A stretch of DNA of 34,421 nucleotides from CAIQOK01 sp043781315 (GCA_043781315.1 JAYWBR010000288.1:1-34421); one strand, 5' to 3'; counted from the first letter of the stretch, positions 14,058-21,753 are shown. The notes: generated by a model not told the origin, from the letters alone. Translations and numbers: made by a program.

Positions 14058-15347
14058 TCAGCCTTTCAAATTTTTCACGGCAAAACTCTTCGCATACGCT
14101 TCGAGATCGCCGGCCGGATCAAACGTCGCGCCGTCGAACAAGGTCTCCGCGCTGTTGTCCGCACCGCCGTGCGTGTAGCCAATTTCTTTCATCGCCTCCT
14201 CGTAGATGTCCGGGCGCATCACTTTCTTGGCGATGCCTTCGTAGTCCGGAGCGCCCGTGACCAAACCCCAGCGGCGATACTGCGCGAGAACCCACTTGGC
14301 GTACTTGAGCTGCGGGTAGTTGCAGTTGCGCTGACTGAAGATCATGTAGTTCGGATCTTCCTTGGTGCGACCGTCGCCGTAATCGTAGTGGCCTTGCAGA
14401 CGGCCGAGAATCGTCTTGGCGTCGCAGTTGATGTAAGTGGGCTTGCTGACGAGATCACATTGCTCGGGGCGATTGTTCATGTCATCGAGCCAGACGCTGG
14501 CTTCGTTCAGCGCCTTGAGCACGGCCTTGACGGTCTTGGGATTTTTGTCCGCAAACTCGGCGAGGAACGCGCAGACTTTTTCCGGGTGATCCTTCCACAT
14601 GTCCTGCGTGGAAACCGACGTGTAGCCAATCTTGTCGGCGATGGCGCGCGCGTTCCACGGTTCGCCGACACAGAAGCCGTCCATCTTGCCGATCTTCATG
14701 TTCGCCACCATCTGCGGCGGTGGCACGGTGATGAGCGAAACATCCTTGTCGGGATTGATGCCGCCCGCGCCGAGATAATACCGCATCCACATCGCGTGCG
14801 TGCCCGGCGGGAAGGTCATCGCGAACGTCAGCGGCTCGCCGAGCTTGATGGCCTGATCCACGAACGGCTTGATGGCCTTGGGATCTGCGCCAACCTTGCC
14901 CTTCCATTCCGTCTTCAACGTGATGGCCTGGCCGTTGCGGTTCATCAGCCAGGGAATGATCATAGGTTTCTTCGGCGAACCCGCGAGGCCCATCGTCGAG
15001 GCGAGCGGCATGCCGAGCAACATGTGCGTGGCTTGAATATTTCCACTGCTCAGGTTGTCGCGGATCGCCGCCCAGTTCGCGCCCTTGGTGACGGTGGAGG
15101 CGATGCCGTATTTTTTGAACAACCCCTTTTCATGCGCGATGACGATGGGCGAACAGTCGGTCAGCGCGATCATGCCGAAGTTCAGCGCGGTGGTTTCCGG
15201 GGCGTCGCTGGCGTAGGCCGTGCCGGTCCAGGCTTTGGGCAGGCCGGCGAACAGCGTGGCGAGCGTGACGCCCTTGGCGGTGCGCCGGATAAAATCGCGG
15301 CGGGAGAGTTCAGACGAGTGCGGGTTCGGTTTTGAGTTCGGGTTCAT
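14058..15347 (-). CDS. nrtA: Nitrate ABC transporter substrate-binding protein, Tat-exported
   Basis: A 429-residue NrtA/CmpA-family binding protein. The N-terminus carries a twin-arginine signal SRRDFIRRT (R16/R17), a hydrophobic stretch (27-36) and a likely cleavage after AYA (about residue 46), so it is exported folded. Family features follow: GMIALTDCSPIVIAHEKGLF, the PPPQMVANMKIGKMDGFCVGEPWN segment, and DHPEKVCAF. It would capture nitrate in the periplasm for NrtB. The ATG at 15347 is chosen because it gives the Tat signal directly; the frame stays open upstream only as a shadow of nasS, with which the gene overlaps by 38 bp. The next gene starts 4 bp after its stop. Confidence 0.9.
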   Translation of the reverse strand: MNPNSKPNPHSSELSRRDFIRRTAKGVTLATLFAGLPKAWTGTAYASDAPETTALNFGMIALTDCSPIVIAHEKGLFKKYGIASTVTKGANWAAIRDNLSSGNIQATHMLLGMPLASTMGLAGSPKKPMIIPWLMNRNGQAITLKTEWKGKVGADPKAIKPFVDQAIKLGEPLTFAMTFPPGTHAMWMRYYLGAGGINPDKDVSLITVPPPQMVANMKIGKMDGFCVGEPWNARAIADKIGYTSVSTQDMWKDHPEKVCAFLAEFADKNPKTVKAVLKALNEASVWLDDMNNRPEQCDLVSKPTYINCDAKTILGRLQGHYDYGDGRTKEDPNYMIFSQRNCNYPQLKYAKWVLAQYRRWGLVTGAPDYEGIAKKVMRPDIYEEAMKEIGYTHGGADNSAETLFDGATFDPAGDLEAYAKSFAVKNLKG

Positions 15348-16410
15348 GTGGAGTTGGGTTGGTGGTTTCACGAGACAGCCGGAGGGCCTGTTCAAAAATG
15401 TCGGGACGGAAAACTTTCCGGCCCAGGGTGAAATCAAGCTCGGCCGGCTGCGGACAAAGCCCGCTGGCCTGCACCAGCGCGAGCGCCCAGGCGGCTTTGT
15501 CGCCGGCGGGTTCATTCGCACTGCCGCCGTGAAAGACGCAAAAATCCGCCACGGCATGGATTTCCGCGCGGCCAAAATCCAGCCGCCCGTCCAGACCGCG
15601 ACGCAGGAGTTCCGCCGGCACGCCGACAAATTCCGGACGCGCCAGCGTGGCGGCGATCCGCTCGTGATTTTCCGGCGCGGCGCAAAATTCACAGGCCTCC
15701 AGCAGCGCCGCGATCAGCGCGCGGTGTTCGTTCGGCCGTTGCAACGCAAATTCCCGCCGCACCATCAGCACTTTTTCGGGATGGCCATGATCCAGTTGCG
15801 CGCTCGTCGCCACGCACCAGCCGGCCCGCGCCTGCACCGCCACGGAGTTCCACGGTTCGCCCGCGCAAAAGCCGTCCAAGTTGCCCGCCTTGAGATTCGT
15901 CGCCATCTGCGGCGGCGGCACGACCACGATCCGCACGTCGCGCTCGGCGTCAATGCCGTGCGCCGACAGCCATTTCCGCAGCAGATGCCGGTGCGAGGAA
16001 AACGGAAAAACCACGCCAAACGTGAGGGGTTTTTGCGGGCGCAACCGTTTGATCTCCTCCCGCAAGGTGTGGCCGTCGCGCACGCCGCGATTCCACAAGT
16101 CGTTGGAAAGCGTGATCGCATTGCCATTCAGATTCAGCACCAGCCCCGTCAGGCAATCGCACGGAATCGAGCCAAGGCCGAGCGTCGCCGCCACCGGCAT
16201 GGCCGCCAGCGCGTGCGCCGCGTCCAGCTCGCCATAGATGATCTTGTCGCGCACGGTCGCCCAGCCCAGCTCGCGTTCGAGCGTTACGCGCAAACCGAAC
16301 TTGCGGAACAGCCCCAGCTCCTGCGCCATCACCAGCGGCGCGCAGTCCGTCAGCGGCACAAAGCCCACTCGCAGGGGACGAAGCTCGGCATTTTTAATTT
16401 TTACGTTCAC
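15310..16410 (-). CDS. nasS: Cytoplasmic NrtA-like nitrate sensor (NasS-like)
   Basis: A 366-residue protein of the NrtA/NasS family that lacks any signal peptide: it starts MNVKIKNAELRPLRVGFVPLTDCAPLVMAQELGLF and so goes straight into the ligand-binding fold (quoted here in part). It shares with NrtA the VPPPQMATNLKAGNLDGFCAGEPWN region. Known proteins of this type are NasS, which binds nitrate or nitrite and holds the antiterminator NasT, and the regulatory domain fused to cyanobacterial NrtC. No NasT (ANTAR) gene is in the window. It is the first gene of the minus-strand cluster and is divergent from a LysR gene. Either role, NasS or detached NrtC sensor domain, is possible. Confidence 0.78.
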   Translation of the reverse strand: MNVKIKNAELRPLRVGFVPLTDCAPLVMAQELGLFRKFGLRVTLERELGWATVRDKIIYGELDAAHALAAMPVAATLGLGSIPCDCLTGLVLNLNGNAITLSNDLWNRGVRDGHTLREEIKRLRPQKPLTFGVVFPFSSHRHLLRKWLSAHGIDAERDVRIVVVPPPQMATNLKAGNLDGFCAGEPWNSVAVQARAGWCVATSAQLDHGHPEKVLMVRREFALQRPNEHRALIAALLEACEFCAAPENHERIAATLARPEFVGVPAELLRRGLDGRLDFGRAEIHAVADFCVFHGGSANEPAGDKAAWALALVQASGLCPQPAELDFTLGRKVFRPDIFEQALRLSRETTNPTPHEPELKTEPALV

Positions 16411-16444
16411 GACACGTCAGGTTTGTTTCAACAACCACCCTTTA

Positions 16445-16486
16445 GCCGCGCCCGTGCCAACGCAAATCGTTTGGCACAATGACTGC
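16445..16486. promoter_or_regulatory. Dyad operator with overlapping sigma-54-like motifs in the nasS/LysR divergent gap
   Basis: A dyad GTGCCAA (16454-16460) and TTGGCAC (16471-16477) is centred in the 115-bp divergent gap; adding one bulged base extends it through ACG/CGT. Such a dyad suits a LysR-type regulator. Each arm also begins a GG-N10-GC pattern on its own strand: TTGGCAC with GC at 16485-16486 (plus) and at 16446-16445 (minus). These resemble the -24/-12 elements of sigma-54 promoters, although the -12 boxes are imperfect. Confidence 0.55.
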
Positions 16487-16525
16487 GTCGAAGTTTCCCA
16501 TGACGATGATGAAATTGATTCATAC

Positions 16526-17458
16526 ATGAAAGCTCCCCTCGACAGCCGACAGCTTCGCGCCTTCTGCGTGCTGGCGCGCACGGCCAGCTTCACGCAAACC
16601 GCGCGCGAGCTGCACCTCACCCAATCTGGCATCAGCCATTCCATGAAGGCGTTGGAGAACGACATCGGCTGTCGGCTTTTGGACAGGCTGGGCAAAAAAG
16701 TTGTCCTCACGCAGGCCGGCGAACATCTGTTGCAACACTCGACAAAAATTTTGGCCGAGATGGAAACCGCGCGCGAATCCATCACGCTGCTCGGCAAATG
16801 GGGCCGCGGCCGGCTACGTCTCGGCGCGAGCACCACGGCCTGCCAGCATCTCATCCCGCCGGTGCTGCGCGAGTTCAAGGAAAGTTTTCCCGAGCACGCC
16901 ATCGCGCTGGAAACCGGCGACACCCACCAGCTCGTCGCCGCGCTGCTGCAGCCGCGCATTGACCTCGCACTCTCGCTGGAAGCCGAGAAGGAACCGCAGT
17001 TGGAATTTCATCCGCTGTTCACCGACGAGCTGCAGTTCCTGGTTTCGCCGTTGCATCCGTGGGCGAAGGCCGGACACGTCGAGCGTTCTGAAATTGCGCG
17101 CGAGAACCACATCCTTTACAGCAAACGCAGCGTCACCTTCGGACTAATCGAAAATTATTTCCGGCACGAAGGCATGACGCTCAAATCCATCATCGAAGTC
17201 GGCAGCATGGAGGCGACAAAGGAGCTGGTGAAGCTCGGCCTCGGCGTGAGCATCCTCGCCCCGTGGATCGCGAAACACGAGATCGAGGAAGGCTCGCTCG
17301 TCGCGCTGCCGCTGGGCCGCCGGAAATTGCAGCGTCGCTGGGGCATCCTGCACTGGCGCGGCAAGCGCCTCAATCTTGCGGAAGAAACCTTCATTGGCCT
17401 GTGCGAATCCGCTTGCGCCAAACTGCATTCTCAGTCCAAGAATTTGGCTGAGACATGA
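16526..17458 (+). CDS. LysR-family regulator of the nitrate cluster
   Basis: A 310-residue LysR-type regulator. Residues 5-64 form the winged helix-turn-helix (SRQLRAFCVLARTASFTQTA, then LHLTQSGISHSMKALENDIG), followed by the helical linker and the two-lobed effector domain. The ATG at 16526 is chosen since it begins the HTH normally; the frame upstream is a shadow of nasS. It is divergent from the nitrate cluster and probably autoregulates and activates it from the shared gap, as NtcB does in cyanobacteria. Its stop overlaps the start of the TauE/SafE gene (ATGA). The effector is unknown; nitrite, nitrate or a nitrogen metabolite are guesses. Confidence 0.88.
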   Translation: MKAPLDSRQLRAFCVLARTASFTQTARELHLTQSGISHSMKALENDIGCRLLDRLGKKVVLTQAGEHLLQHSTKILAEMETARESITLLGKWGRGRLRLGASTTACQHLIPPVLREFKESFPEHAIALETGDTHQLVAALLQPRIDLALSLEAEKEPQLEFHPLFTDELQFLVSPLHPWAKAGHVERSEIARENHILYSKRSVTFGLIENYFRHEGMTLKSIIEVGSMEATKELVKLGLGVSILAPWIAKHEIEEGSLVALPLGRRKLQRRWGILHWRGKRLNLAEETFIGLCESACAKLHSQSKNLAET

Positions 17459-18210
17459 TCGAACTTTCCGCGACCCAGACCAGCCTGCTGCTCGCCGCCA
17501 TCGGCGTGATCGCTTTGCTGTATTCATCCGTCGGTCACGGCGGCGCGACGGGCTATCTCGCGGTGATGGCTTTGGCGGGAGTCGCACCCGCGCTCGCCAA
17601 GCCGGGCGCGCTGTGGATCAACTGCTTTGTCGCCTCGATTGCCTTCTGGCGGTTTCGCAGCGCGGGATTTTTCGACCGGAACATTTTCATACCGCTCGCC
17701 ATTGCCTCCGTTCCCTGCGCGTGGCTCGGGAGCAGACTGCATCTGGAAGGCCGCGTCTATGCGTACGTCTTGGGCGCGACGCTGCTCGCCGCCGGTTGGC
17801 TGCTCGGCTGGGGACGGCGCACCCAAGACACTGAAACTGCGCGCCCAATAAATCTGCCGCTCGCGCTGGTCACCGGCGGCGGGCTGGGCCTGCTCGCGGG
17901 CCTGACCGGCATTGGCGGCGGAGTTTTTCTGACACCACTTCTGATTTTCCTCGGCTGGACTCCCGCCAAAACCGCCGGGGGAATTTCCGCGCTGTTCATC
18001 GTCGTCAACTCCGTCGCCGGCCTCATCGGACTCGGCGAAAAGGCGCTCATCTGGCAACCCGCCTATCTCGCCGCGCCGGTCATCGCAGTGGCCGCCGCGT
18101 TCGTCGGCACCCATTTCAGCGTCAAGCGCTGGAGCCTGCCGGTGTTTCGCCGCGTCCTGGCGGTGGTCTTGTGGGTGGCGGCGCTTAAACTTTTGCTCAC
18201 CGGAAAATAA
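17455..18210 (+). CDS. TauE/SafE family membrane protein
   Basis: A 251-residue polytopic protein of the sulfite exporter TauE/SafE (former DUF81) family. About seven to eight hydrophobic segments are seen, with the family's repeated Gly-rich motifs GHGGATGYLAVMAL near the start and GLLAGLTGIGGGVFLTPLL in the second half. It sits between the LysR gene (4-bp overlap) and moaD (1-bp spacing), thus in the cofactor operon. The family exports sulfur-containing anions such as sulfite and sulfoacetate; a role here could be anion export or supply connected with nitrate/nitrite or the cofactor pathway, but that is speculative. Confidence 0.85.
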   Translation: MIELSATQTSLLLAAIGVIALLYSSVGHGGATGYLAVMALAGVAPALAKPGALWINCFVASIAFWRFRSAGFFDRNIFIPLAIASVPCAWLGSRLHLEGRVYAYVLGATLLAAGWLLGWGRRTQDTETARPINLPLALVTGGGLGLLAGLTGIGGGVFLTPLLIFLGWTPAKTAGGISALFIVVNSVAGLIGLGEKALIWQPAYLAAPVIAVAAAFVGTHFSVKRWSLPVFRRVLAVVLWVAALKLLLTGK

Positions 18211-18211
18211 A

Positions 18212-18451
18212 ATGCGCGTTCTCTTTTTTGCCCATCTCAAAGACGCGACCGGCGTGGCGGAATTGGAAATACGAATTTCCGAAAGCCTCGACGCCGACGG
18301 ACTCTGGCGCAAACTCATCGCCGCGCAACCGGGTCTGGCAAAGTTCCGTCCGACCACGCGCCTTGCCCGCAACGGCGAGTACGCCGACGCGCAAACCCGC
18401 TTCACCGATGCGGATGAAGTGGCGTTGATCCCGCCGGTGTCCGGCGGATGA
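18212..18451 (+). CDS. moaD: Molybdopterin synthase small subunit
   Basis: A 79-residue ubiquitin-fold protein starting MRVLFFAHLKDATGVAEL and ending VSGG. The C-terminal double glycine is the site that is adenylated by MoeB and thiocarboxylated for transfer of sulfur to precursor Z. It starts 1 bp after the TauE/SafE stop. Its partner moaE follows, but only after a 267-bp spacer filled with two repeat elements. The product would supply molybdopterin for the nitrate reductase encoded at the other end of the locus. Confidence 0.92.
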   Translation: MRVLFFAHLKDATGVAELEIRISESLDADGLWRKLIAAQPGLAKFRPTTRLARNGEYADAQTRFTDADEVALIPPVSGG

Positions 18452-18453
18452 TT

Positions 18454-18619
18454 GTAGCGGCAGGCATCCTGCCTGCCGTAGAGGGCGGGCATCTTGCCGC
18501 CCGGAAAAACCGTTCGCACAGCGTAAGCGCGCCTGTTTGGACACACCTTCCCGACTACCACGCCATTTCCGCCGGGCTAGAAGCCACGGCTCTACGGCAG
18601 GCAGGATGCCTGCCGCTAC
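18454..18619. repeat. 166-bp element with 30-bp perfect terminal inverted repeats (copy 1)
   Basis: Arms 18454-18483 and 18590-18619 are exact reverse complements, beginning GTAGCGGCAGGCATCCTGCC. Internal secondary hairpins include GGCGGGCATCTTGCCGCCC. It starts 2 bp after the moaD stop. Related, less perfect copies are at 29707-29850 and 33962-34127. Confidence 0.93.
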
Positions 18620-18670
18620 GATTCCAGACCGACGGTCGCTCGCCGAACGCAAAGTTCGGCAATGTTTTTT

Positions 18671-18700
18671 CCTTTGCGTCCTTTGCGTCCTTTGCGTGAG
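18671..18700. repeat. Single CTTTGCGTCC-type repeat arm upstream of moaE
   Basis: Three tandem 9-bp units (CCTTTGCGT twice, then CCTTTGCGTGAG). It matches the arms around the GxxExxY gene but stands alone here, 19 bp before moaE. Confidence 0.88.
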
Positions 18701-18718
18701 ACTGCTTTCATTAACTGA

Positions 18719-19129
18719 GTGGAAATTGAAATTCACATCACGTCGGAACGCCTGGCCGAAAAAACCCCGCCGCCATCGGCCAGCACTGGCGCGGTTGCGG
18801 AATTCTCCGGCCTCGTGCGCGGCGAGGAAAATGGCCACGCCATCGCCGCGCTGGAATACGAAGCCTATTCGCCGATGGCTGAACAGGTCATGCGCGCCAT
18901 CATCACCGAACTGAGCCAGCGTCACCCTTGTCTGTCCGCCCGCGTGACGCATCGCGTCGGCATTGTGCCGGTCGGTGAAGCGGCCATCCACATGATCGTC
19001 ACCGCTCGACATCGCGCCGAGGCGTTTGCCATGCTCACGGAATTCATGAACCGCCTCAAACAGGACGTGCCGATCTGGAAACGCCGCGCCTTGAGCCACG
19101 CTGAACTGGCCGCTTTGAAAAAATCTTGA
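18719..19129 (+). CDS. moaE: Molybdopterin synthase large (catalytic) subunit
   Basis: A 136-residue MoaE: EIEIHITSERL at the start, GAVAEFSGLVR (about 24-34), the ALEYEAYSPMAEQVM segment, HRVGIVPVGEAAI and the catalytic-region lysines in LKQDVPIWKRRAL. With MoaD it converts precursor Z (cPMP) to molybdopterin. The start is GTG at 18719, giving the standard N-terminus; no ATG fits. The stop overlaps the moeA start (TTGA). It is separated from moaD by two repeat elements but remains in the same direction and pathway. Confidence 0.92.
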   Translation: MEIEIHITSERLAEKTPPPSASTGAVAEFSGLVRGEENGHAIAALEYEAYSPMAEQVMRAIITELSQRHPCLSARVTHRVGIVPVGEAAIHMIVTARHRAEAFAMLTEFMNRLKQDVPIWKRRALSHAELAALKKS

Positions 19130-20343
19130 GCACGCAAATTCCAACTGCCGCCGCCAGCGCCATTAAAGTCATCGCGCTGCTAAACCAACTGGTCCAACCG
19201 CTCACCGCCGAACAGGTGTTGCTGGAAAATGCCGCTGGCCGCGTACTGCGCGAAACGGTTTGCGCGCCGGAAGACCAACCGGCCTTTGACCGTTCGGCGG
19301 TGGACGGCTTTGTCGTGCGGCTCGACGATGCGGGTTCAGAGTTTCAGATCGTGGATGAAATCCGCGCCGGCGACTGGAAGCCGCGCCAGCTTCAACGCGG
19401 CGAAACCATCCGCATCTCCACCGGCGGCGCGTTGCCCGGCGAACAATTGCAAGTGGTGATGAAGGAGGACGTGCAGGTCGCAGGCAAAGCCCTTCGCGTC
19501 ACTGAACGCAGCCCATCAGGCAACATCCGTTTTCGCGGCGAGGACGCCCACGCCGGACAGGTTTTGGTTGAGCCAGGCGCGGTGTTGCAACCGGGCACAC
19601 TCGCCCTGCTCGCCAGTGTGGGTCAAGCAAACCCGCTCGTAACAAGGGTTCCGCGCGTGCTGCACCTAGCCACGGGAAATGAAATCGTCCCGCCCGAGCA
19701 GACGCCGCAGCGCGGGCAGATTCGCGATTCCAATTCCATTTTGATCCGTGCGTTTCTAAAACCGTGGCAGGCCGAGCTGGAACAAATGCGTTTGCCCGAA
19801 GACGAGGCGGTGGCAAAAGCGAAACTCGAAACTCGAAACTCGAAACTCGAAACTGCCGACCTGCTTCTAATCTCCGGCGGCGCGAGCGTGGGCGAACACG
19901 ACTTCACCCGGAGCCTGCTCACGCATCTGGGTTTTGAAATCCTGGTCAGCAAAACCAGCCTGCGTCCCGGCAAACCGCTGATCGTGGCGCGGCGGGGAAA
20001 TCAGATCGCCTTCGGGCTGCCCGGCAATCCGCTCGCGCATTTTGTCTGCCTGAATTTATTTGTCCGCGTCGCGCTTGAACGATTCAGCGGAGCTTCGACG
20101 AAGCCACTTTTCCAACGCGGCACGCTGGCCGCCAAACTGGCAACCGGCCGCAACGGACGCGAAACGTTCTGGCCCGCGCAACTGGATTTGCAAACCGGCA
20201 CCGCGCAACTGACGCCGCTGCGGTGGAGCAGTTCCGGCGATCTGACTTCACTCGCGGCGGCGAATGCGTTGATCCGCGTGCCGCCGGATAGCGACGACTT
20301 AAATACGGGAACGCCGGTCGAGTTCATCCCAACATTTTTTTGA
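19126..20343 (+). CDS. moeA: Molybdopterin molybdenumtransferase
   Basis: A 405-residue MoeA, which inserts molybdate into adenylylated molybdopterin. Visible motifs are DRSAVDGF (55-62), ISTGGALP (97-104), LATGNEIV (181-188), the domain III motif LLLISGGASVGEHDF (246-260) and FGLPGNPLAHFVC. The start is TTG at 19126, overlapping the moaE stop as TTGA; this gives the expected N-terminus. Residues 233-243 are KLETRNSKLET, produced by a heptamer repeat lying just before domain III's strand, at a position where an insertion could be tolerated on the surface. Coupled operon position supports function despite the insertion. Confidence 0.92.
   Translation: MSTQIPTAAASAIKVIALLNQLVQPLTAEQVLLENAAGRVLRETVCAPEDQPAFDRSAVDGFVVRLDDAGSEFQIVDEIRAGDWKPRQLQRGETIRISTGGALPGEQLQVVMKEDVQVAGKALRVTERSPSGNIRFRGEDAHAGQVLVEPGAVLQPGTLALLASVGQANPLVTRVPRVLHLATGNEIVPPEQTPQRGQIRDSNSILIRAFLKPWQAELEQMRLPEDEAVAKAKLETRNSKLETADLLLISGGASVGEHDFTRSLLTHLGFEILVSKTSLRPGKPLIVARRGNQIAFGLPGNPLAHFVCLNLFVRVALERFSGASTKPLFQRGTLAAKLATGRNGRETFWPAQLDLQTGTAQLTPLRWSSSGDLTSLAAANALIRVPPDSDDLNTGTPVEFIPTFF
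19821..19855. repeat. Heptamer tandem repeat, GAAACTC x4 plus one near-copy, inside moeA
   Basis: 35 bp, of which 34 are identical on the coding strand to the array in nirA at 2334-2368. It is read in the same phase, giving the same peptide KLETRNSKLET. Confidence 0.93.
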
Positions 20344-20359
20344 ACCACGAAACCCACCC

Positions 20360-20818
20360 ATGACCCGAAAGCAAAAAACCTTTTCGCATCTCGACGAACA
20401 CGGCTCGGCCCGCATGGTCAACGTCGGCGCAAAACCCGTGCAGCATCGTCGCGCCGTGGCTGCCGCGCGATTGGTCTGCCAGCCCGCCACGATTCGCGCG
20501 CTGCGCGCCAAGGCATTGCCGAAAGGTGATGTGCTGACCGTCGCCAACATCGCGGGCGTTCAGGGAGCCAAGCGGACGAGCGACTTGATTCCGCTGTGTC
20601 ATCCGCTCGCGTTGAGTCATGTCGAAATCAGTTTCATGTTGCGGCGCGACGGCATTGACATCACTTGCGCCGCCGAGACGAGCGCGCAGACCGGCGTGGA
20701 GATGGAAGCCTTGACCGGCGCGAGCGTGGCGGCGCTGACGCTTTACGACATGTGCAAGGCCGTGGACAAAACCATGCGGATCGAAAACCTCCGCGTGATT
20801 GAAAAGGTGAAGCGATGA
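20360..20818 (+). CDS. moaC: Cyclic pyranopterin monophosphate synthase
   Basis: A 152-residue MoaC, which acts after MoaA to form cPMP. It has the signature KRTSDLIPLCHPL (71-83), GVEMEALTGASVAALTLYDM (112-131) and CKAVDKTM. The ATG at 20360 follows moeA by 16 bp and its end overlaps mogA (ATGA). Its usual partner moaA is not in the window. Confidence 0.93.
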   Translation: MTRKQKTFSHLDEHGSARMVNVGAKPVQHRRAVAAARLVCQPATIRALRAKALPKGDVLTVANIAGVQGAKRTSDLIPLCHPLALSHVEISFMLRRDGIDITCAAETSAQTGVEMEALTGASVAALTLYDMCKAVDKTMRIENLRVIEKVKR

Positions 20819-21297
20819 AAATCGGCCGCCTCACCATCAGCGACCGCGCGTCGGCGGGAATTTACGAAGACCGCAGCGGACCGGAGATCGAGCGCGGGCT
20901 GCGCGAAGTGTTCGGCGCGGAGTCGCAATTTGTCGTCACCGTGATTCCCGATGAGCAGGAACAAATCTCAGCGAAGCTCCGTGAACTGGCCGACCGCGAG
21001 CGTTGCGATTTGATTGTCACCACCGGTGGCACCGGCATTTCAACGCGCGATGTGACGCCGGAAGCCACGCTCGCCGTACTGGAAAAGCAACTGCCCGGCT
21101 TCGGCGAACTGATGCGGATGCAGTCCTTCGCCAAAGTCCGCACCGCCATTTTGTCCCGCGCGGTGGCCGGGACGCGCGGCCGGTCGCTCATCGTGAATCT
21201 GCCGGGGAAACCGTCCGCGGTGCGCGAGTGTCTCGAGATCCTGGCCCCGGCGATCCGCGAGGGCGTGGCGCATTTGCGCGGCGACGATCCTCATTAA
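20815..21297 (+). CDS. mogA: Molybdopterin adenylyltransferase (MogA/MoaB family)
   Basis: A 160-residue MoCF-domain protein. The nucleotide/pterin-binding motif TTGGTGISTRDVTPEA occurs at about 69-84, followed by PGFGELMR and NLPGKPSAVRECLE. It activates molybdopterin by adenylylation before MoeA inserts molybdenum. The ATG overlaps the moaC stop. It ends the plus-strand cofactor operon; yjdM converges from the other side 56 bp on, with no clear terminator hairpin in between. MogA and MoaB cannot be separated by eye. Confidence 0.88.
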   Translation: MKIGRLTISDRASAGIYEDRSGPEIERGLREVFGAESQFVVTVIPDEQEQISAKLRELADRERCDLIVTTGGTGISTRDVTPEATLAVLEKQLPGFGELMRMQSFAKVRTAILSRAVAGTRGRSLIVNLPGKPSAVRECLEILAPAIREGVAHLRGDDPH

Positions 21298-21353
21298 AAA
21301 AACGGACGAGGTAAATCTTGCAGCCTAGTTTTCTAAGCCGCCGCAGTTCAGCC

Positions 21354-21689
21354 TCAAGCCTTCTTCACGAAGCACGCTTTCAGGCCGACGGCCATGCCGT
21401 CCATCTTGCAGGAGATTTCGTGGTCGCCGTCCACCAGGCGGATGGGTTTGGATTTCGCGCCGCCTTTGAGCACCTGGTTGCCGCCGCCCAGTTTCAAATC
21501 CTTGATCAACACGACGCAATCGCCGTCGGCCAGCACGTTGCCGTGCGCGTCCTTGACGATCCGCGGCCCCGCCACCGCCTCCACTGCGGGCGCGCGTTCC
21601 CATTCATGGCCGCAGGTAACGCATTCAAAACGATCCACGTGTTCCAGCACTTCGGTCATTTCACACATCGGGCAGACGGTTTTGCTCAT
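21354..21689 (-). CDS. yjdM: YjdM/PhnA family zinc-ribbon protein
   Basis: A 111-residue protein. The N-terminal zinc ribbon is CPMC (about 6-9) and CVTC (about 23-26), followed by the PhnA/YjdM core with KDAHGNVLADGDCVVLIKDL and KLGGGNQVLKGG. Despite the old PhnA name (phosphonate utilisation), its function is not established. The ATG at 21689 (MSKTVCPMC) is preferred over an upstream in-frame ATG since it gives the usual N-terminus. It is convergent with the molybdenum-cofactor operon and follows the broken doxX gene in the same direction. Confidence 0.85.
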   Translation of the reverse strand: MSKTVCPMCEMTEVLEHVDRFECVTCGHEWERAPAVEAVAGPRIVKDAHGNVLADGDCVVLIKDLKLGGGNQVLKGGAKSKPIRLVDGDHEISCKMDGMAVGLKACFVKKA

Positions 21690-21753
21690 AGAAAAAAGGC
21701 TGGCGGTTCTGCATCGGACGACGCAACCGCGCACTTCGCCGGATGAAATCCGC

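Noticed and set aside
13809..15335. 508-codon plus-strand open frame opposite nrtA
   Set aside because: Antisense shadow of nrtA, whose Tat signal and binding-protein motifs are clear.
18454..18700. CRISPR array considered for the repeat-rich moaD-moaE gap
   Set aside because: There is one inverted-repeat element and one short tandem of 9-bp units; no regular repeat-spacer pattern and no cas gene in the window.
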